From CAZFMJ01 sp964520045 (lineage in GTDB: Bacteria > Elusimicrobiota > Elusimicrobia > Elusimicrobiales > CAZFMJ01), in the NCBI GenBank assembly GCA_964520045.1, contig CAZFMJ010000040.1, positions 1 to 24,678 on the forward strand: 24,678 nt of DNA. Reading direction: 5' to 3'. Below are positions 14,714 through 22,650 of the stretch, one piece after another (the first letter of the stretch is position 1; each line of letters opens with the position of its first letter). Both the position numbers and the translations under genes were made by a program. The notes beneath the pieces were generated by a model. The model was not told the DNA's origin. It ran no database searches and worked only from the letters and a program-made list of their open reading frames with translations.

Positions 14714-16759
14714 ATGTATTTTATTCATGGTTTAATAGTAATTGCCGCGCTGTCCGCGCAATATATTTATGCCGCCGAGGAATCCTCTTTTGCGTACAGC
14801 CAATATCGGAATGGGAATCTTACCGATGCCGCACGGGCGTATATGAAGGAAGCCTATGCGTCGCCGGATGATCCCGATCCATTGCTGAACGCCGCCGTTA
14901 TATTTGAGGAGATAGGAATGGTCAAGGAAGCTGTTTTGACCATGGAAAAGGCCGCTTCCATAAAAAACGGCGATGCGGATATTTTCAGCGAATTGGGGTG
15001 GATGAAATTTCATGCGGGAGATTTTGCGGGAGCGAGGGAGGCTTTCCTGCAGGCTCTTGCTATAAATCATTCGCATGAAAGGGCAATGCTGGGCACAGGT
15101 CTTGTTTATGCAAAACTGGGAGAGCGCAATATTGCGCTGGAGATGCTTGAAAGATATCAAAAATTAAAGCCGTTCTTTGCCGGCATGGATTACCTTATGG
15201 GGGAAACCTATTTTAATTTCGGCATGTATTACGACGCGGTTGACCGGTTTAAGCAGGCTATTAAAAAGGATTTTACTTTTGAGGAAGCGGAAAAGCCGCT
15301 TGCGAGGGCGCTGAAAAAACAGAGAGAAACCAAGCAGACCTCGTCGGAATATTCAAAGTCCAGGGAAGGCGCGGAGGCCTCCGGCAAGACAGACGCAGGC
15401 GCGCCTGTTGAGGGAGAAAAACATGAAGAACCGTTTCCCGCGCAAAATATTGAAAAATCATCATCCGCGTCGGATTTTTCCAGGCTTCGGCAGGGCTTTG
15501 TTATAAGAGTCGGGATAGGCACGTACGGCAAAGGGGTTCAGCCCTATAATAAATCCGTGTCATTTCAGGCTACAACTCCCTTTTTGCTGATAGGAAAAAA
15601 GACAGGCAGGCTGTATGAGAGAGGCGGGGCTAAGCAGAAATGGACGGCTAAATTCAGGGCAGGCAGAGTGGAAATTTATAACGCGGACGGCGTTATGCTC
15701 GGAAAATTCAAAGATGAAGTCATAATAAAACCGGAGCGGGATACCGGCACAGTGATAATTAATGACATCAGATATGGAAGGGGATATCCATGGTCGGATA
15801 TCTCGGATATGGAATATAGAGGCAGGATACTGCTTGCGCCTTCCGCGCGCGGGATAAGAATCGTTAATGAGCTCCGGACGGAAGAATACTTGTTAAGCGT
15901 TGTGCCTTCAGAGGTGATTGCTTCATGGCCCGAGGATGCGCTTAAAGCTCAGGCCGTTATAGCCAGGACACAGGTGCTTATACGACGGCTTAAGGGCGGG
16001 CTGCACAAAAAACAGGGATACCATCTATGCGACAGCCAGCATTGCCAGGCATATAGGGGTGTTCGTTCGGAGTCTCCCGCAACGCAGAGAGCCGTCATTG
16101 TGACTCAGGGAGAGGTGTTGACTTACAGGGGAAGGCCCGCCTATACATTCTATTATTCAAATTGCGGAGGGCATATCCAGTCTTCGGGAGAGGTGGAGGG
16201 ATGGGGAAAAGTGGTGTATCTTCAGGGAAAACCCGATGCGCCCGAAAATGGTTTCATGCGGCAGGATTCGCCGTGGAAATTCCGTTTATGGATTACTTCG
16301 GATCCGCCCGCTTACTGCAATTATTCCGGAGTGGTGCCTTATACGGAATTCAGATGGCTGAGAATTGTGCCGTATGAGGAAATAAGCGCCAAGCTGAACA
16401 GGAAACTGGGAATAGGCAGGCTCAAAGCTATAATACCTTTAAACAGAAGTCTTTCCGGTAATGTAAACGCGATAATGTTTTGGGGCGCTAAAAAAAAGGT
16501 GATTGTAAAAAAAGAGCATATGATAAGATATCTGACCGGTTTGGGCCAGATAAGAAGCACGCTTTTTAATATATATCCGCACAGGAATAGCCAGGGCAAG
16601 ACGGAATCCTATTGGATACACGGGGGAGGGTGGGGACACGGCATCGGGCTGTGTCAATCGGGAGCCGCAGGCATGGCCGGAAAAGAAGGGAAAAACTACA
16701 AAGAGATACTACAGTTTTATTATCCCGGCACTTCCCTGCGTAAAGTTAAATATAAATAA
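14714..16759 (+). CDS. Exported TPR protein with C-terminal SpoIID/LytB domain
   Basis: The 681-residue protein has a signal peptide (residues 1-20), about four TPR units (24-200), a low-complexity charged linker (200-255), an all-beta middle region, and a SpoIID/LytB domain (about 375-680). SpoIID enzymes are lytic transglycosylases acting on denuded peptidoglycan. The presumed catalytic glutamate is E400 in SVVPSEVIASWPEDALKAQA. Possible metal-binding Cys/His residues lie in CDSQHC (439-444) and SNCGG (482-486). The C-terminal GGGWGHGIGLCQSGAAGMA motif is typical. The ATG at 14714 is preferred because the hydrophobic signal begins there; a TTG at 14702 is possible. No sporulation gene is nearby, so the role is probably cell-wall remodelling during growth or division. 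Confidence 0.88.
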   Translation: MYFIHGLIVIAALSAQYIYAAEESSFAYSQYRNGNLTDAARAYMKEAYASPDDPDPLLNAAVIFEEIGMVKEAVLTMEKAASIKNGDADIFSELGWMKFHAGDFAGAREAFLQALAINHSHERAMLGTGLVYAKLGERNIALEMLERYQKLKPFFAGMDYLMGETYFNFGMYYDAVDRFKQAIKKDFTFEEAEKPLARALKKQRETKQTSSEYSKSREGAEASGKTDAGAPVEGEKHEEPFPAQNIEKSSSASDFSRLRQGFVIRVGIGTYGKGVQPYNKSVSFQATTPFLLIGKKTGRLYERGGAKQKWTAKFRAGRVEIYNADGVMLGKFKDEVIIKPERDTGTVIINDIRYGRGYPWSDISDMEYRGRILLAPSARGIRIVNELRTEEYLLSVVPSEVIASWPEDALKAQAVIARTQVLIRRLKGGLHKKQGYHLCDSQHCQAYRGVRSESPATQRAVIVTQGEVLTYRGRPAYTFYYSNCGGHIQSSGEVEGWGKVVYLQGKPDAPENGFMRQDSPWKFRLWITSDPPAYCNYSGVVPYTEFRWLRIVPYEEISAKLNRKLGIGRLKAIIPLNRSLSGNVNAIMFWGAKKKVIVKKEHMIRYLTGLGQIRSTLFNIYPHRNSQGKTESYWIHGGGWGHGIGLCQSGAAGMAGKEGKNYKEILQFYYPGTSLRKVKYK

Positions 16760-16762
16760 TAA

Positions 16763-16845
16763 GACGGGAGAGGGTAGACGGTAAAACAAAAATGATTTTC
16801 TATTTTTCCGTCTACCGTTTACCGTCTCCCATCTATCGTCTTTTG
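16763..16845. repeat. Two-arm inverted heptad repeat between convergent genes
   Basis: Left units (GACGGGA, GAGGGTA, GACGGTA) fill 16763-16783. Six complementary units (TCTACCG, TTTACCG, TCTCCCA type) fill 16804-16845. The right arm runs into the 3' end of the nitrilase-family gene and encodes its stop codon and last residues (VKRR). The unit family matches that of the sdhB-fumarase repeat 5 kb away. Confidence 0.8.
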
Positions 16846-17639
16846 ACGAGAAGGTCGGAAAACAAATCCGTTCTTCTGTCTTTAAAGAGGTCGTTATGCG
16901 GAGTTATTCTCTTGCGCAGGGCGAGGGCCGCGTCTATTCGCGCTGTCGCGCAAAAGGACCGTTTTTCGGGGGCTTTAATCAGGATTTCCCCCCGGGGGCT
17001 TACTAATTGGGATTGGCCTATAAATGTCAGGTTTTTTTCCGTTCCAATCCTATTTGCTGTTACGGTGAATATTCTGTTTTCAAGGCTTCTTATCCTCATG
17101 CCTGAAGGCCCCCACGGCAGCACTAAATTAGCCGGATGAGCCACGATCTGGGCGCCTTTGAGGGCCAGCGTTCTGCATGCTTCCGGAAAAAACCAGTCAA
17201 AACATATCATAAGCCCCAGCGATACTCCCTTAAATTTTTCCACCCAATAGCCCGTGTCGCCTTTTGAAAAAAAGAGTTTTTCATTAAAAAAAAGATGCGA
17301 TTTCCTGTAGACCCGCCAGCCGTCCGGCATCGCCAAAATGGCGGAGTTGAAAAGTTTTTTTCCGGATTTTTCAACGATCCCTGCGGCGACTGCGCAGTCG
17401 TTTTTAGCGGCAAAATCCAGCAGGGCAATAGATGTCCGGCCTGAAGGGATGGATTCAGCCGCTTTTTCAGCCTGCCCTCTGGAGGAAAAATTATAGCCTG
17501 AAGCAAAAAATTCCGGCAGAACCCAGAAGTCAGCTTTTTTGAGCGACATTTTTGCAAGACATCCGGCGATATTGCGTTCGATATCGAGGAATTTCGGGTC
17601 GTTCTGAACAATGCCCACGGTAAATTTTTTAGTTTTCAT
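16833..17639 (-). CDS. Carbon-nitrogen hydrolase (nitrilase superfamily amidase)
   Basis: This 268-residue cytoplasmic enzyme has the Glu-Lys-Cys triad of the superfamily: E43 in LPEFFASGY, K113 in YRKSHLF, and C146 in GLMICFDWFFPE. It probably hydrolyses the amide of a small molecule. Length and motifs are closest to the omega-amidase/NIT2-like and predicted-amidase branches; the substrate is not determinable here. The C terminus RTDLFSDLLVKRR ends in the heptad repeat. A TATAAT box lies only 6 bases before the ATG on the minus strand (17646-17651), and no Shine-Dalgarno is seen, so the mRNA may be leaderless. A terminator separates it from the upstream subtilase. Confidence 0.9.
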   Translation of the reverse strand: MKTKKFTVGIVQNDPKFLDIERNIAGCLAKMSLKKADFWVLPEFFASGYNFSSRGQAEKAAESIPSGRTSIALLDFAAKNDCAVAAGIVEKSGKKLFNSAILAMPDGWRVYRKSHLFFNEKLFFSKGDTGYWVEKFKGVSLGLMICFDWFFPEACRTLALKGAQIVAHPANLVLPWGPSGMRIRSLENRIFTVTANRIGTEKNLTFIGQSQLVSPRGEILIKAPEKRSFCATARIDAALALRKRITPHNDLFKDRRTDLFSDLLVKRR

Positions 17640-17645
17640 ACAGCT

Positions 17646-17651
17646 ATTATA
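17646..17651 (-). promoter_or_regulatory. Candidate -10 box giving a leaderless nitrilase-family mRNA
   Basis: On the minus strand TATAAT is followed by 6 bases and then the ATG. Transcription would therefore begin at or within a base or two of the start codon. No convincing -35 box is present; the upstream sequence is the subtilase terminator. Confidence 0.35.
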
Positions 17652-17664
17652 TATTTTAGAGAAT

Positions 17665-17698
17665 AAAAAAACACCCCGTTTTACGGGGGTGTTTTTTT
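17665..17698 (-). terminator. Strong intrinsic terminator after subtilase 2
   Basis: Complementary arms ACACCCCGT and ACGGGGGTGT, flanked by runs of A and T, form a GC-rich stem followed on the minus strand by seven T. The A-run on the other side makes it look two-way, but only minus-strand genes flank it. Confidence 0.85.
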
Positions 17699-17718
17699 AT
17701 TTAAACTTTTACGGTTAA

Positions 17719-18960
17719 TTAATTCCAGGGCGCGTCGGCTTTGGGCGCGGTTATTTTCCCCGCGTCTATCATGCCGAATCCCTGTTCGTTCTTTGTTAAT
17801 TTGGGCAGAAGGACGGCTGCATTCTGCAGGGCTTTTCTGATTGCGTCCGGTCCTTTGCTGCCTAGTGAAACAGCCAGAGCCGCAAGGCCTGTGGCATGGG
17901 GGCATGCCATGGAGGTTCCCGAGGCTGTTTTGTATCCGCCGCCCTTATATGAAGAATTAATATCTACACCGGGCGCAATAAATGCTATCTGCGGACCTCT
18001 GCTTGAGAAGTAGGCGATAGCGTCTTTTGAATCGCTTGCGGATATCGCGATAGCCTGAGGATACGCGGCTGGATAGCCTACTGATCCGCCTGAATTGCCG
18101 GCTGCGCAGATTATCGTAACTCCGGCGTTATATGCGGCTTTCATTACGGCTTCCATCGCTGCGTTTCCGGACGGAGCTCCGAGGCTCATGTTGACTACGT
18201 CCATTTTGTTCGTTATGCACCATTCTATTCCGGCTATAACGTTGGAATAGGTGCCGCCTCCGCCAGCGTCAAGAACTTTTACGGCATAAAGAGAGGTGGC
18301 GTGCGCAATTCCCACTACGCCGTTTGAGTCTTTCTTCGCGGCGATCGTTCCGGCTACATGCGTTCCGTGGCCGTTGTCGTCATCAGGCGTCTTTGCCGGG
18401 TCAACGGCATTGTATCCGCCGGCGATCCTATCCGCTAATTCGCCGTGGTCGAGGTCTACTCCGGTGTCGACTATGCTCACTTTAACTCCGGCTCCCAATG
18501 TTCCGTTGTTCCACGCCGCGGTTGCGTTTACGCGGGCTACTCCCCATGGAATTTCGGGGTCAGGCTGAGTCGTGGGATCTGATGCTGCCGGGACTTGAGG
18601 CGCTGTCGTGTTCGCTTTGGCTCCTGCCATGACTGATTCAACGCTGGGCAGTTTTATGTCGGATAGGTACTTGGGCGCGGCTTCTATCCATTTTATGTAC
18701 GGGTCGGCGTCTATCCGCACCGCCCCGCTCATATTGTTGCGAAGATCCCTGTCGCTTTTGGTGTTTTGAAATACGGCGGCGACGGCATTTATGACGGGCA
18801 GTTCTCTTACTATTTTGCCGCCTGCTTTTGTTACGGCGCTAAGTCTTTCGGCGCGCGGAATATCGGACGAGAACGTAACTATTCTCTGCTCCGCATAGGC
18901 CGTGCATGTAAACACAAGGGCCATGACGGCCCACATCCAAGTTAGCCTGACACTGCGCAT
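17719..18960 (-). CDS. Exported subtilisin-like serine protease 2 (S8 family)
   Basis: This 413-residue preproprotein has a signal peptide ending near TAYA (residues 20-23) and an I9-like propeptide beginning EQRIVTF, followed by a Thr/Pro-rich linker (about 115-135). The S8 domain has D165 (IVDTGVD), H198 (NGHGTHVAG), N289 (CAAGN) and S350 (SGTSMACPH). Fold and motif order match subtilase 1 at 6670-7854, including IPWG at the domain start and '(C/N)I(T/N)NKMDV(V/I)NMS'. The ATG at 18960 is chosen because GGGAGGAG lies about 6 bases upstream; the longer frame to 19029 has no such site. Substrate is unknown. Exported degradation or processing of surface proteins is likely. Confidence 0.94.
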   Translation of the reverse strand: MRSVRLTWMWAVMALVFTCTAYAEQRIVTFSSDIPRAERLSAVTKAGGKIVRELPVINAVAAVFQNTKSDRDLRNNMSGAVRIDADPYIKWIEAAPKYLSDIKLPSVESVMAGAKANTTAPQVPAASDPTTQPDPEIPWGVARVNATAAWNNGTLGAGVKVSIVDTGVDLDHGELADRIAGGYNAVDPAKTPDDDNGHGTHVAGTIAAKKDSNGVVGIAHATSLYAVKVLDAGGGGTYSNVIAGIEWCITNKMDVVNMSLGAPSGNAAMEAVMKAAYNAGVTIICAAGNSGGSVGYPAAYPQAIAISASDSKDAIAYFSSRGPQIAFIAPGVDINSSYKGGGYKTASGTSMACPHATGLAALAVSLGSKGPDAIRKALQNAAVLLPKLTKNEQGFGMIDAGKITAPKADAPWN

Positions 18961-19018
18961 TTTTTTCTCCTCCCGGTCTGCGATTTTTAGCCGACATTTA
19001 TATTTACCCTGAATACCC

Positions 19019-19065
19019 AAAAAAAGCATGGGCCTTTTGGAACTATTTTTAGACCAAAAGGCCCA
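19019..19065 (-). terminator. 12-bp perfect hairpin with T-run, terminator after the HExxH protein operon
   Basis: TGGGCCTTTTGG (19029-19040) and CCAAAAGGCCCA (19054-19065) pair perfectly around a 13-base loop. On the minus strand the stem is followed within 3 bases by seven T. It would end transcripts from 21179-19159 and lies 58 bases before the subtilase 2 ATG. The core resembles the palindrome at 7961-7974, which also precedes a subtilase gene. Confidence 0.7.
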
Positions 19066-19158
19066 CGAAAAAAAGGGGGCTTAAGTCCCACTCTTTGTTG
19101 CAATCATTTGTGATGCGCGCGATATCGGGGGAGCATAAAAGTATCGGAGGGTGATTTT

Positions 19159-20145
19159 TTAGCTAAGGCTTTCAAAACGTTTAATGAGATTCATGTTGGC
19201 GTCGTGGCATGGCGTAATTTTAAGCTTATCCAGCACTTTGGACGGCTCCAAATCCAAGTCGCCCAGGTTAAAATAATTATGTTTTATTGTTTTATAAAGC
19301 GCTTCCGCCTCTTCATTCGCGGCTTTTACCAGCCGTTTTAAAATTTCAGCGGCATACGGTTCGTCGTTTATGCGGTCTTTAAGATAGTTCCGCCATAGGT
19401 AATAGCGCACTTCGTTAAAATAGTGGTGAATGTCTTTGGTTGCCAAATGCAGATTGTTTAAATTCGAAAAATCCCTGTTTCCTACTTTTGAGGTCTTGTT
19501 GATTGTAACGGAAAATGTGTCCGCAATAAGCTCATGATAAGCTATTATGGAGCGTTTATTCAACTCCACGATCCGGAATGCGGTTTTTTCTTCAGGAGTC
19601 AGCCTGCTGAAATAATCTTTGCCCAGTCCGCCTATTTGCTCTAATCTCTTCTTCGCGGCGAACACGGTTTTTTGGGCAAGCAGACGTTCCCGCTCTGTTT
19701 GTAAAGCGAATGCAGTGCGGTATTGATAAAATACCGCATGGCCGTTTTCATGGAAAGCAAGCGTTTTAAATTTGGAAACTTCAACGTTTTCGCCGATTTC
19801 GCATATTATTTTTTCGCCGAGATATTTTGTTACGCCGCCTGCTTCATCTGGCGCAGAGCGCGGATTGATTTCCCAAATGACGGTTTTTGCATTTTTTCCC
19901 AAGAGATCATCCATTATTTTTTCCGCGAATGCGCCGTCTTTTTTAAATTCTGTAATAAGATATTTGTTGACTTGCTTGTTTTTGCACGTTGATTTGATGA
20001 GAATAAGCGATTTTTGGGCAAAAGAGCTTATTATCTTCAGGACGGGCTTGGCAACGGGTGGTATGCGGCTTAGCCCAATGGCATGCGCGGCTGATAATCC
20101 TGTGACACAAATCAGCACAGCAGCCAGTTTTGTGTGATGTTTCAT
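19159..20145 (-). CDS. Exported HExxH protein, putative zinc metallopeptidase (paralogue B)
   Basis: I do not recognise a named family. The 328-residue protein has a signal peptide (residues 1-22), then a mostly helical body. A metallopeptidase-like FHENGHAVFY (H132, E133, H136) is followed 69 residues later by YHELIADTF, whose E205 could be the third zinc ligand, as in gluzincins. The C-terminal part has RYYLWRNYLKDRINDE and ends NLIKRFESLS. It shares these blocks with the upstream gene at 20142-21179, so the two arose by tandem duplication. Their ATGA overlap (20142-20145) implies one mRNA. Function as a protease is inferred from the motif alone. Confidence 0.75.
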   Translation of the reverse strand: MKHHTKLAAVLICVTGLSAAHAIGLSRIPPVAKPVLKIISSFAQKSLILIKSTCKNKQVNKYLITEFKKDGAFAEKIMDDLLGKNAKTVIWEINPRSAPDEAGGVTKYLGEKIICEIGENVEVSKFKTLAFHENGHAVFYQYRTAFALQTERERLLAQKTVFAAKKRLEQIGGLGKDYFSRLTPEEKTAFRIVELNKRSIIAYHELIADTFSVTINKTSKVGNRDFSNLNNLHLATKDIHHYFNEVRYYLWRNYLKDRINDEPYAAEILKRLVKAANEEAEALYKTIKHNYFNLGDLDLEPSKVLDKLKITPCHDANMNLIKRFESLS

Positions 20146-21179
20146 GGTTTTGCAGCCTCAAATCTTTTTATTAACCTGCGGTTAAGTTCCTCAACTGAAG
20201 GAATTGCAAGCACATCTTCATCAGGAAGCTTGCGCAGGTTCCCTGATAAAAAATATTTTTGTTTTGAAGCCTGATATATATCCTCAATTTCCTCAACGCA
20301 TACCCGCATAAGTCGTCTGAGCACGTTCGTCGTATATTGAGTATCCTCTATGCGATCTTTTAGGCAATACTGCCACAAGTATCCTCTAACCGGATGTAAA
20401 TCATAGCGTTGTTTTGCGCTAACATAGCCTTCGATATTGGGGCTGAATGTGGAAAAATCCCTAAAAGCAAGTTTCGGCCTTTTAAGCGTTACAACTGCGA
20501 AAGCATCCGCCATAAGTTCATCATAGCGCAATGCAACTGTTTTATATATCTGTGACATTCTTAAGGCCGCAAGTTCTTCAGCTGTCAAAAGCTCCTGCCA
20601 CCGAGGATTTGCTGTCTGTTTGGCAAGCTCTCTGGCTCTTGCTATGCCTGTTGCCGCCGCATAATGGGTTTGATATCTCTCCAGCCCTGCCGGTGAAAAC
20701 ATTATTTGGTAATCAAAGAATACGGCATGGCCGATTTCATGGAAAGAAACATTTTGCACCCACACGGCATCCTTTGCTGCGTCGACAAGACACGTCATCT
20801 TGTTTCCGGGATAGGAATTAGTGCCTGCTATTTTGCCAAGGCCGGGCATATATACGATCGACAATTCTTTGGGTTTTAAGGGATGGGTTTTGCCTAGAAT
20901 CTGTTCGGCTATGGTATCGGCTCTGGTTATATCCTGCATAAATTCTTTTTTAAGATAATTCAATATCTGCGGGTTTTTGACATTTTTGGAGATGATAAGG
21001 TTTATAAGGACAGGACTGACCTTTTTCCCCATGCCCGTCTCAACCGGAAAATAGTCAGGCATGGCGTCGGGCATGTTTATGGCTTCAAGCGCAGACCGCT
21101 GCGGTGGGGGTAACACGCCTGCGGATATCGCGACGGCAGAGAATGCTGCTGTAAAAAACATTATCACCAGTTTTTTCAT
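20142..21179 (-). CDS. Exported HExxH protein, putative zinc metallopeptidase (paralogue A)
   Basis: The 345-residue protein starts with a signal peptide (residues 1-20). The likely zinc site is FHEIGHAVFF (H147, E148, H151), with RYDELMADAFAV about 70 residues downstream (E221). Shared blocks with the downstream gene are LTAEELAALR, FRDFS, 'RGYLWQYCLKDRIED' and LIKRFE. No named family is recognised. It is the first gene of a two-gene operon behind a good promoter at 21251-21279, with a leader of about 65 bases. Sitting next to a subtilase gene, it may belong to a set of exported hydrolases. A purely structural role with a retained motif cannot be excluded. Confidence 0.75.
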   Translation of the reverse strand: MKKLVIMFFTAAFSAVAISAGVLPPPQRSALEAINMPDAMPDYFPVETGMGKKVSPVLINLIISKNVKNPQILNYLKKEFMQDITRADTIAEQILGKTHPLKPKELSIVYMPGLGKIAGTNSYPGNKMTCLVDAAKDAVWVQNVSFHEIGHAVFFDYQIMFSPAGLERYQTHYAAATGIARARELAKQTANPRWQELLTAEELAALRMSQIYKTVALRYDELMADAFAVVTLKRPKLAFRDFSTFSPNIEGYVSAKQRYDLHPVRGYLWQYCLKDRIEDTQYTTNVLRRLMRVCVEEIEDIYQASKQKYFLSGNLRKLPDEDVLAIPSVEELNRRLIKRFEAAKP

Positions 21180-21250
21180 TTTTTATCCCGGTCCTTTATT
21201 TTGCAGTCTTACAATTTTTTTAATCCAGAGCGTCTCACCCGAGTAAGAGT

Positions 21251-21279
21251 ATTATATCAGGAACTCTTAGAAGCGACAA
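21251..21279 (-). promoter_or_regulatory. Sigma-70-type promoter of the HExxH protein operon
   Basis: On the minus strand TTGTCG (21274-21279) and a perfect TATAAT (21251-21256) are separated by 17 bases. Transcription would begin near 21244, giving a leader of about 65 bases before the ATG at 21179. Confidence 0.7.
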
Positions 21280-21437
21280 GAGACTTTAGTCCTAACAATA
21301 ATATACCTCAAAGGCCTATGTCGAAATTAGTCCAGATTTTATGGAGCGGTCAAGAGCTGATACGGGAGCGGGAATTAGGGGTAAAAAATTGCTACAATAA
21401 ATTTGCTTAAAATAAAAAGAGAGGGAGGCCGATTATT

Positions 21438-21782
21438 ATGAGGTTTGAATTAAAATCCGTCCAACCCAGTTCAATAGTCATATCTTCACTTCCTGCGGTG
21501 CTGTTTTTCTTGGGGCTTATCGGAGGGGTGGTCACATTTGTTGTTCTTCCTAATGCGCAGGCGGATCCCATGTCGGGAGTTGAAAGGATAATGGCGTCGG
21601 GATTATTCGGTCTGCTTTATATGTTTTTAATGCTCGCCCTGTGCGTCGTGGTAGCTTTCCTTTATAATCTTTTTACTCAGACTATCGGGATGAAGGGCAT
21701 AAAGCTGGAGCTTGATGAGATAGGCGAAACCGATAATCTGCGGGCGAAACCGGATAATAATACTTCGGAGAAAACTGATTAA
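21438..21782 (+). CDS. Small two-helix membrane protein, DUF3566-like
   Basis: The 114-residue protein has two hydrophobic helices (about residues 14-38 and 52-80) separated by a short polar loop, and a charged C-terminal tail (85-114). An N-terminal 'ELKSVQPSSIVISSLP' precedes helix 1, a pattern reminiscent of DUF3566-type proteins, but the resemblance is weak. GGGAGG precedes the ATG by about 10 bases. Function is unknown. It lies on the plus strand 58 bases before the regulator gene and could be co-transcribed with it. Confidence 0.7.
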   Translation: MRFELKSVQPSSIVISSLPAVLFFLGLIGGVVTFVVLPNAQADPMSGVERIMASGLFGLLYMFLMLALCVVVAFLYNLFTQTIGMKGIKLELDEIGETDNLRAKPDNNTSEKTD

Positions 21783-21840
21783 TTTTACGGAATATCGGCG
21801 ATAGATGTATATATTTCCTTATTAAGGAGAACCATATACC

Positions 21841-22611
21841 GTGAGGATAAATGTGATATTTGCTTCGCGGGACATATCCCGCGCTTCTTTGTTCCTTGAA
21901 ATGCTGGGGCGCAACGGTTATTCAGTCGTAACCGCGCAGAAGTCCAAGGAAATTCTCGGTCTTCTTGCCCAGAAAAGCTGCGACCTGCTTATTTTAGGCC
22001 ATCATCTTGCGGATGAAGACGGGCTGTCTTTTTTGAAGAGTCTGCGCAACCGCACAAAAACTCTTCCCGTGGTGGCATATCTCGAATCTCCGGATTTGAT
22101 TCTTGAGCACGTCCCGCCGGCTCTGCACGCCGAAATGTCGGCAACGGCCGCGTCTAGAACCGGCGGCCATTCCGCCATGAAGATAACGCTGAAGCTTGCT
22201 TTCTTCCAGCTTGGCGCGGATGAGTGCCTGAATTTCAGCCAGGATATGCAGGAATCTCTGGCCAGAATAAGGGCGGTGATGCGAAGAACATCTTCAGGCA
22301 ATATGGAAGAAGTGATGAAGATGGGGGAGATAGAGCTTAATTTGAGCAGTTATACGCTTAAAATAAACGGCAAAAATGTGCCGCTTACGGCCAAAGAGCT
22401 GGATTTGCTGTATGTTTTCATCAGTTCTCCCAACAGGGTGCTCAGCCGTCCGTATCTTATTGAAAGGGTCTGGGGATATAATTATTTCGGCTCGCCGCGC
22501 ACCGTGGATGTGCACGTAAGGCGGCTTCGCGAAAAACTTGGAGCGGCTTCCCGCTATGTGCATACGGTTCCATGCGTAGGATATAAGCTGGTGCCGCCGG
22601 GCCAGCGCTGA
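21841..22611 (+). CDS. OmpR/PhoB-type transcription regulator with degenerate receiver domain
   Basis: The 256-residue protein has an N-terminal receiver-like domain (1-147) and a C-terminal winged-helix domain (about 155-253). The latter has the family landmarks LTAKELDLLYVFISSPNRVLSR, RVWGYNYFGSPRTVDVHVRRLREKL and the GYKL wing. The receiver lacks phosphorylation chemistry: the acidic pair is absent (VIFASRD), the acceptor aspartate position is G53 (LILGHHLADEDG), and the KP motif is missing. It also carries an unusual insert of about 35 residues (85-120). The GTG at 21841 is used; AAGGAG lies about 12 bases upstream. No cognate kinase is in view. It probably binds DNA independently of phosphorylation or senses another signal. 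Confidence 0.88.
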   Translation: MRINVIFASRDISRASLFLEMLGRNGYSVVTAQKSKEILGLLAQKSCDLLILGHHLADEDGLSFLKSLRNRTKTLPVVAYLESPDLILEHVPPALHAEMSATAASRTGGHSAMKITLKLAFFQLGADECLNFSQDMQESLARIRAVMRRTSSGNMEEVMKMGEIELNLSSYTLKINGKNVPLTAKELDLLYVFISSPNRVLSRPYLIERVWGYNYFGSPRTVDVHVRRLREKLGAASRYVHTVPCVGYKLVPPGQR

Positions 22612-22650
22612 ATTCTCTCGGCAGGCAAGTAAGAAGAAGGAGGAACGATA

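Noticed and set aside
18961..19029. Longer N terminus for subtilase 2
   Set aside because: The strong GGGAGGAG site just before 18960 and the signal peptide starting there favour the shorter form.
21201..21410. 69-residue reading frame on the plus strand
   Set aside because: It starts with TTG and has no ribosome binding site. It overlaps the minus-strand promoter at 21251-21279, and the peptide has no recognisable features.
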